Shown one piece after another: positions 5,546-5,905 of a DNA stretch of 5,905 bases. Under the pieces are notes generated by a model, which saw only the letters and a list, made by a program, of their open reading frames with translations, ran no database searches and had not been told where the DNA came from. The stretch comes from Eudoraea sp. Lineage in GTDB: Bacteria > Bacteroidota > Bacteroidia > Flavobacteriales > Flavobacteriaceae. The number at the start of each line of letters is the position of its first letter. Position 1 is the stretch's first letter. Both the position numbers and the translations under genes were made by a program. The DNA lies in NCBI GenBank assembly GCA_013042125.1, contig JABDQS010000288.1, forward strand, positions 1 to 5,905. Direction: 5' to 3'.

Positions 5546-5905
5546 ATGTTTCCAGGCGAGGGTTCTTCAGCATTCGATCAAAGGCTTCTAGGATGAGTGC
5601 AAAAAGGATCACCAGGGTACAGCCAAAAGCATTTAACCACAGATAGGACATCCATTCTAATTTATAACCTACAATTACAATGATCTGGGTAATAACAGCC
5701 GCAACAAATACCGCGTTGCCTTTTGCGAACTTAAAGAAGAAGGCCAGTAAGAAAATTCCAAGGACGTTGCCATAAAAAATTGAGCCTATGATATTCACTA
5801 GCTGAATTAAATTATCAAACAGATCGGCTACACAAGCTATGCAGATAGCAATAATTCCCCATAAGAGTGTAAATCCTTTAGATACTTTTACATAGTGTTC
5901 TTGGG
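5544..5905 (-). CDS. Sodium:solute symporter family transporter, C-terminal part (5' end cut by window edge)
   Basis: The minus-strand frame is open from the right edge (first full codon 5903-5901) to TAA at 5544-5546, giving 119 visible residues; the gene continues beyond the window. The fragment is strongly hydrophobic, with about four membrane segments (roughly 10-26, 32-57, 63-80 and 85-106) and a short charged cytoplasmic tail (FDRMLKNPRLET). The segment KGFTLLWGIIAICIACVAD (9-27), followed by LVNIIGSIFYGNVLGIFLL (35-53), is typical of late helices in the SSS (SLC5-like) family, which couples Na+ entry to uptake of sugars, amino acids or other solutes. The substrate cannot be told, because the substrate- and Na+-site helices are outside the window. 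A GTG at 5798 is an internal Val codon, not the start. The gene converges on the DUF2911 gene, and its stop codon sits in the T tract of that gene's terminator. Confidence 0.85.
   Translation of the reverse strand, partial: QEHYVKVSKGFTLLWGIIAICIACVADLFDNLIQLVNIIGSIFYGNVLGIFLLAFFFKFAKGNAVFVAAVITQIIVIVGYKLEWMSYLWLNAFGCTLVILFALILEAFDRMLKNPRLET

Noticed and set aside
5796..5798. GTG as the start of an 84-residue membrane protein
   Set aside because: The same frame stays open to the window edge with typical symporter helix sequence upstream, so this is an internal Val codon of a truncated larger gene.

Overview
The window most likely comes from a member of the Bacteroidota, probably a marine-type Flavobacteriaceae. 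The reasons are the A-rich sequence before start codons with little Shine-Dalgarno signal, TAnnTTTG-type -7 boxes, signal peptides ending in N/Q-A-Q, and the families present (DUF2911, an exported AbgB-like M20 peptidase, a flavobacterial-looking photolyase and a sodium:solute symporter). This is inference from sequence style; no marker gene fixes the genus. Coding density is high and I see no mobile element, CRISPR array, tRNA or rRNA.

Layout. Positions 1-1834 carry two minus-strand genes 10 nt apart: a DUF1801 protein (1412-1834), then a secreted M20 metallopeptidase that runs off the left edge (1-1401). A rho-independent terminator (1862-1883) separates them from a three-gene minus-strand operon at 1947-4445. 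In transcription order this operon holds an SRPBCC ligand-binding-fold protein, a divergent short-chain dehydrogenase/reductase (SDR) and a class I CPD photolyase, with gaps of 2 nt and 1 nt. A roughly 205-bp intergenic region (4446-4650) holds divergent promoter signals. To its right is a plus-strand gene for an exported DUF2911 protein with a TPR-like tail (4651-5493), ending in a strong hairpin terminator (5519-5545). The right edge carries the C-terminal 119 residues of a minus-strand sodium:solute symporter, whose stop codon lies inside that terminator's T tract.

How the genes work together. The clearest functional unit is the SRPBCC-SDR-photolyase operon. The photolyase repairs UV-induced cyclobutane pyrimidine dimers using light. 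The roles of its two partners are unknown, but the near-zero spacing implies co-translation, and similar associations occur, as far as I recall, in light- or UV-responsive gene sets of other bacteria. The most unusual point is that the SDR lacks the catalytic tyrosine of its family (Val133 takes its place) while keeping its cofactor loop, Ser, Lys and Asn. It may therefore bind NAD(P)(H) without doing classical SDR chemistry. The other genes look like ordinary accessory or housekeeping functions. No wholly new system can be shown from this window alone; the SRPBCC/SDR pair next to the photolyase is the best candidate for undescribed biology.
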